The notes under the pieces were generated by a model, which was given only the letters and a program-made list of their open reading frames with translations, made no database searches and was not told the DNA's origin. A DNA stretch of 64,000 bases from Leucaena leucocephala (taxonomy: Eukaryota; Streptophyta; Magnoliopsida; Fabales; Fabaceae): NCBI GenBank assembly GCA_037074615.1, contig CM073554.1:21845501-21909500 (forward strand). Reading direction: 5' to 3'. Of the stretch, positions 59,100 through 64,000 are shown piece by piece (the first letter of the stretch is position 1; each line of letters starts with the position of its first letter). The position numbers and the translations under genes were made by a program.

Positions 59100-62000
59100 T
59101 GGAGACTTTAGAGTACTAAATGCCATACTCCAAGGTTCCAATGATGTAGTGTAAGACCCTTTTTGCTGCTCCAAAATGAGTTTTTGAAGGATTCTGCATA
59201 AACCTGAAAATTACACTAACTGGGAATGCAATATTAGGCCTCTTGTGAGTAAGATAAATCAAGCCTTCAGCTAAGCTTCTAAACCTCTTTGCATTTGCCA
59301 TCTCTTTTCCATGTTCTTGCTGTAATTTTCCATTGATATTCATGGGTGTAGCTGCAAGCTTGCAATTAAACATGTCAAATTTATTAAGAAGATCTCTAGC
59401 ATATTTCTTTTGTGAAAGAAATATTCTATCTTTAACTTAATGAATTTCAAGGACAAGGAAATAATGTAATAAACCCATATTTGACATCTCAAACTCATTT
59501 ATCATTTGTGATTTAATTCATAAGAGTAATAGAGGAACTAGTGTAAATGATATCATCAACATAAAGCCAAACAATGATGAAACCATTACCTTCCTTCTTT
59601 ACATACAACGTTGGCTCATTTTTACTTCTCATCTATCCCTTCTTCTAAAAGTATCCATCAATCCTGTTATACCAAGCTCGAAGAGTTTGCTTCAAACTAT
59701 ACAATGCCTTTTTCAGCTTGTATACTTTTGTTTCATTGCCCTCTTTTATGAAACCTTCTGGTTATACCACAAAAACTTCTTCGTGCAAGTCTCTATTAAG
59801 GAAAGCTAATTTGACATCAAATTGATAAACTGATCATTGTACTTGTGCAACTAAAGTAAGAACAAGTCTCACTATTTCAAACTGAGCCACTGGTGAGAAA
59901 GTTTCTTGAAAGTATATACTATATTGTTGTACATAGCCTTTTGCCACAAAATGAGCTTTATGCTTTTGTAGGTTCCCATTTATAGCAAATTTGTCTTATA
60001 CACCCACTTCAAGCCAATTACATGTTTACCTTTTAGTAATTCCACCATCTCCCAAGTTTTATTCTTTTCACTGGATTTCATTTCCTTTATCATTGTCATT
60101 CTTGCTTTTCAGCTGCTTCTTCATAATATAAAGGATATGAAACAGTAAGAGCAAATTGACAAGTATATATGTCGTCAGAATATTTGGGATTTGACTTTTT
60201 GGCTCTTGTTGATCTTCTTAATGGAATTGGCTCAGTTGAACCCTCTCCAAGAGATGTAGATGAAGAGTTAATGCTTAGTGTTAAGCTAACAGGGGAGCTT
60301 GGAATTTGTTTTTCTTTATCATTTGAAAAGACTTCAATTGGGTCATGAGTATCTTATTGTACCTACTCTTCACTCCAATCCAGCTTGTATTTACATTAAA
60401 TGTTACATCCCTTCTAATTAAGATCTTGCTACTAAGAGGGTTATATAATCCATATGCTTTAGAATGAGCACAATAACTAATAAAAATACATTTTTTAGAT
60501 TTTTCATCAAGCTTTTGTCTAGCTTGAGAATTTATCAAAGCATAAGAAACACACCCAAAAATTTGTAAGTGGCTTACATTGGGCTTCCTTCCATACCATG
60601 CTTCATATGGAGTCTTATTCATGACAGCCCTTGTTGGTAAGAGATTCAACAAATAGACGGATGTTGCTACAGGTTATGCCCAAAACATATTTGAAATTCC
60701 TTTTGCTTGCAGTATGCTTCGTGCCATCTCCATAATGGTTCGGTTCTTTCATTCAACAACATCACTTTGCTCTAGAGTATAAGGAGTTGTTAGCTACCTA
60801 TGGATGCCATTCTCTTCACATAACAAATTGAATTCATTGGACATGAGCTCACCTCCTCTATCTGTGCGAAGAACTTTGATATGACTGCCACTTTGATTCT
60901 CTACCAAGGCCTTAAACTTCTGGAACTCATCAAAAGTTTATGATTTGTTTTTCATAAAATACACCTAACTCATACGACTGTAATCATAAATAACCAACAA
61001 CAAATAACGATTCCTACCCAAGGCCTTAGATTGCATAGGCCCACATAAATTAGCATGAATTAATTCTAAGCATTCAGAAGCTCTCCATGATTTTCTAATA
61101 GGAAAAGACTTCCTAGTTTGTTTCCTATAGATGCACCTTTTACAAATATCAATAGAACCAATTTCTAGCAGTCCAAGAACTATACCTTTATCACTTAGCA
61201 ATTTCAAACATTTTGTGTTAAGATGCCCGTACCTCAAGTGCCACAATTTTGAGCCATTCTTTGCACTTGCAGTAAGAGCAAAGTTCTCCATATTAGCAAC
61301 ATCTAATGAAAACATCTTATTTGGAGTCATGTTGACATGAATCTTTTTGCCTGATTTTTTATTTGTAATAACACATGCATCATCATCAAACAGAACATAA
61401 CATCCATTAGCCATTAGTTGTCCAATGCTCAGCAAATTGTGTCCTAAATTAGGTACAAATTGAACATTGTCTAATATTTTTACTTTTTCATGGCTAGTGT
61501 CGACACCCATAATGCCTCTTCCTTCAACTTGCATCTCCTTTTTATTGCCAAGCTATACTTTTTTGCCTTTGTGACTCATCAAGCTCTTTAAACATGGATT
61601 TGGTGCCTGTCATGTGGTTCAAACAACCGATGTCAACAAACCACAAATCACTTAGTTTATGATTAGGATAAACACAAGCCATAAAAAGCTTGTTGTCCTC
61701 CTCATCCTATGCTACAAAGTTCATATTCTGATCTTTGAACCAACAATAAGCTTGTATATGCCCATATCTATTGCAATGATGACATTGAATGCCACTTTTT
61801 GTGTTACCTTGCTCATAGGATTACCTTCCTCTACCCCTATCGTTACCATGACCACGATTTTGGCCACTACTAAATCCTCCTCTACCACCACCTCTACTTG
61901 TTGGACGGTCATTTTTTCTATGTTCAATGGCTATTACTTTCAATTGAAATACTTTCTCTTCATTCTTGTCCATCGATCAGTTGATTCTTGCCTCATGGCT

Positions 62001-62626
62001 TGAAGAGAATCTATCAGTTCATCTACAAAAAGAACTGACAAATCCTTGGCCTCTTATATGGCAGCTATAACATGATCAAACTTTGTAATCAAGCTCCTCA
62101 TAACTTTGGCAACAATCATCTCATCCGAAATCAATTTGCTATAAGATTGCATCTGACCAACTATTGCCATTGTTCTTGACAAAGTAATCGATTCTCCGTT
62201 CTTCATTAGTAAGGTTTTAAAGTCATGTCTCAATGATTGCAATTTCACAACAATAACCTTTGAATCACTTTGGAACTCCTTCTGTAGAATTGATCATGCT
62301 TCCTTTAATGTGGCGGCTGTTGCAATCCATGAGAAGATAGTCTCATGGACTGCTTGTTGAAGAATGAACAATGCATTGGCATCTCTCTACTTAGTTGCTT
62401 TCAACCTCTCCTCTTCAGATTTAGTGGGTTCTAATATGTCAATGAACCCATATTCTACTAGATCCCACAAGTCCAGCAAGTTGAGTAAGGTCTTCACCTT
62501 GATGCTCCACCACTCATATTTCTCTCCACTAAAAAAGGGTAAAAGTGGTTGAGAAGAAGAGAACCATGTTAAAGTTGTCATTCCTATTGAATTTGCAGGG
62601 TCAAAAGTAATATAATACACACACAC
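59100..62626 (-). pseudogene. Copia gag-pol polyprotein remnant
   Basis: Interrupted reading frames in the order of Ty1/copia. Gag (about 62626-61700) includes PFFSGEKYEWWSIKVKTLLN and a CCHC zinc knuckle CHHCNRYGHIQAYC at about 61741-61790. Protease near 61590-61640 reads WFVDIGCLNHMTG, where copia proteases have DSG. GAG-pre-integrase and the integrase HHCC site (HLRYGHLN, CKRC) lie at 61534-60965, and integrase continues to 60281 (KTPYEAWYGRKPNVSHLQIF). Reverse transcriptase has the YVDD box at 59552-59563, with RNase H-linked sequence (SLAEGLIYLTHKRPNIAFPV) to about 59116. Many stops and frameshifts separate the pieces, so no polyprotein can be made. Confidence 0.88.
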
Positions 62627-62707
62627 ACTCTCTCTTTTGCTCTCATGTTTCCCAAGACTTTAACCCAAGCCTTACAATTCACTCTTGTAACCACAGGATC
62701 AAAGAAA

Positions 62708-62723
62708 GCTTTGAAACCTAATT
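62708..62723 (-). other. Degenerate primer-binding site
   Basis: Directly next to the 5' LTR the minus strand reads TTAGGTTTCAAAGC, close to the TGGTATCAGAGC complement of plant initiator tRNA-Met used by most copia elements, with three mismatches. Confidence 0.6.
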
Positions 62724-63096
62724 TGTTGGGAAAGTCAAGTGAAAGAGGTTAAAAAAAGTAAAGAAAACAAAGCCCCACTATAAAATATATTTGGTGGATA
62801 ATCTCAATACTTACAATGAATGAAAGTGTCTATATTTATAGGCTTACAAAGATGTTAAATCAATAAAAATTTTAGATTCTACTAGTGCTATTACAATCGA
62901 ATCTAAATAACTTATTTGACTCAGTAAAAGAAATATAGAATAATCTAAGTTATTTATTTTAACTAATAATAAATATTTAATAAAAGTAACCCATTACTTA
63001 GCACTAACAAACTGATTTATAAAAAAATACTAAAACTAAAGAATATGACTCCTAGCTAATCGGCATCACATGAGCTTTTTGAATCATGCTTCAAAA
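62724..63096 (-). repeat. 5' LTR of the copia element (right on map)
   Basis: 373 bp, the partner of 58382-58770. Its outer end has decayed from the TTTAACA form to TTCAAAA but stays aligned, and GGAAG follows at once. Confidence 0.88.
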
Positions 63097-63101
63097 GGAA
63101 G
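63097..63101. repeat. Right target-site duplication GGAAG
   Basis: Matches 58377-58381 exactly and sits at the outer border of the 5' LTR. Confidence 0.85.
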
Positions 63102-64000
63102 AACATGTTAAGTGCTTCTTTAGGCAGTCCATTTGAAGCATAACCTTGAATCATAGCACTCCAACAAACAATATCCTTCTCATGGATTCCATAAAAAATA
63201 CAGCGTGCTTTTCCAAGCTTCCACATTTTGCTTACATATCAACCAAAGAGGTGCCACGAAGAGATTCGTATGCATGCCACACTCAGTTGTATATCTATCT
63301 ATCCACTCGCCACTGTTTCAATCCCCCAATTGACTGCAAGCATGCAAAACTTGAACAAGAGAAAAACTGTCAAGCCTCAGCCCCATCTCCAGCAACCCCC
63401 GAAACAAATCAATAGCTTCCTCAAAATGTCCAGTCCCTATATACCCACAAATGATAGCAGTCCAAGAAACAACATTTTTATTAGGGATATCATCAAACAC
63501 CTTTTGGGCATCCACAAGGTGGCCACATTTCTCACACAAACAAACGAGACTAGTCTTAACAAAACGCATTATCAAAACCTGCTTTCACCATAAGGGAATG
63601 AAGCTCAACACCCAAATGGAAATCCAAAATTCTAGCACACGCCTTCAAAACAAAAGGGAAAGTGAAGTAATCGGGTATAATCCCCGATTTCCGCATTGAT
63701 CCATAGAGGTCAATAGCATCAAGGAAACAATCATTGGAAACCATCCCACGAATCATTGTATTCCACAGATAGATGTTTGGGTGCTTGGTTTGTTCAAAAA
63801 CAAGTTTGGTGTACTCTGTTTCTGAAATCTAGGCAACAGCGCAAGATCACGTTGATAAGATAATTATCTTCATTTAGGTGAAGACGGAGAATTCGAGCAT
63901 GGACATGTTTGAGGTGTTTGAAAGAGTCGAAGTCTTGAAGAAGGCATCTTTTGAGCTCCAACGCCTTCGAAAATGTAGGCGAAGCCGGATTGCTGATGAA
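63102..64000 (-). pseudogene. PPR-DYW pseudogene, 5' half (runs off the window)
   Basis: N-terminal half of the same PPR gene. From the right edge: SFKHLKHVHARILRLHLNED, then (after a frame break) NTMIRGMVSNDCFLDAIDLY, PDYFTFPFVLKACARILDFH, VVSWTAIICGYIGTGHFEEA and CWSAMIQGYASNGLPKEALN, a run of PLS-type repeats. Lesions: shifts near 63820 and 63570; TGA at 63318 in place of Trp; a shift near 63245; and TAA at 63232 in place of Tyr in the DMYAKCG signature. The start codon lies beyond the window. The frame that enters the copia element at 63101 resumes on its other side at 58381, with GGAAG duplicated. Confidence 0.85.

Larger units (their letters stand above)
58382..63096 (-). mobile_element. 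Ty1/copia LTR retrotransposon inserted in the PPR gene
   Basis: Full-length element of 4,715 bp in minus orientation with two LTRs (58382-58770 and 62724-63096), TGTT...AACA type ends, a polypurine tract, a degenerate initiator-Met primer-binding site and 5-bp GGAAG target duplications. The order gag, protease, integrase, reverse transcriptase marks Ty1/copia. Coding capacity is lost. It splits a PPR-DYW reading frame of the same orientation. Confidence 0.92.

Noticed and set aside
1..64000. CRISPR arrays, operons, rRNA genes, bacterial-type systems
   Set aside because: No spaced direct repeats, rRNA motifs or polycistronic layout were seen; the window is ordinary plant chromatin.

Overview
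This is a plant nuclear window, most likely from a woody or herbaceous eudicot. The intergenic DNA is very AT-rich. Genes have short plant-type introns, the promoters carry plant TATA boxes, and the gene content is plant-specific: MIR390, a PRA1 family gene, plant MIF/tautomerase genes, a DCD-kelch gene, a patellin and a PPR-DYW relic. Exon joins were read by hand from splice sites and reading phase; no transcript evidence was available. I cannot name the species.

Layout. 1-9 kb: a MIR390 precursor at 1.5 kb, then transposon relics (a MITE-like element, a SINE, a fragment of a long-inverted-repeat element) and a truncated mitochondrial pyruvate carrier pseudogene at 5.3 kb. 8.9-10.2 kb (minus): a two-exon Abraxas-like gene. 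12.6-13.3 kb (minus): an intronless PRA1 family gene. 14.4-16.3 kb and 18.7-20.1 kb (minus): two MIF/D-dopachrome tautomerase-like genes, one cytosolic type and one ending in a peroxisomal SKL signal. 22.8-27.3 kb (minus): a ten-exon DCD/coiled-coil/kelch gene. 32.2-34.1 kb (plus): a four-exon patellin. 35.5-36.7 kb (plus): a broken aldo-keto reductase. 37.8-39.9 kb (minus): a five-exon PP2C phosphatase. 41.0-42.3 kb (minus): a broken methyltransferase-like gene. 42.9 kb (plus): tRNA-Gln(UUG). 43.8-47.9 kb (minus): an eight-exon F-box/LRR gene. 51.3-52.9 kb: a truncated LINE. 53.7-54.5 kb: a second SINE and a second long-inverted-repeat element. 55.8-56.5 kb (minus): a 100-residue Sel1-like gene. 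57.2-64.0 kb (minus): a decayed PPR-DYW gene split by a 4.7-kb Ty1/copia retrotransposon with a 5-bp target duplication.

The genes do not form a pathway. What links them is position. From memory of the Arabidopsis map, the order PRA1 - MIF - DCD/kelch - aldo-keto reductase - PP2C - methyltransferase - F-box/LRR matches At5g01640 to At5g01720. The MDL3-type gene and the patellin match the neighbours At3g51660 and At3g51670. The window therefore looks like an ancestral eudicot block that still holds genes which Arabidopsis splits between two segments, while four of its members (MPC, aldo-keto reductase, methyltransferase, PPR) are decaying here. I found no CRISPR array, operon or clearly new molecular system; the notable items are the mosaic collinearity, the pseudogenes, the nested retrotransposon and the long-inverted-repeat family.
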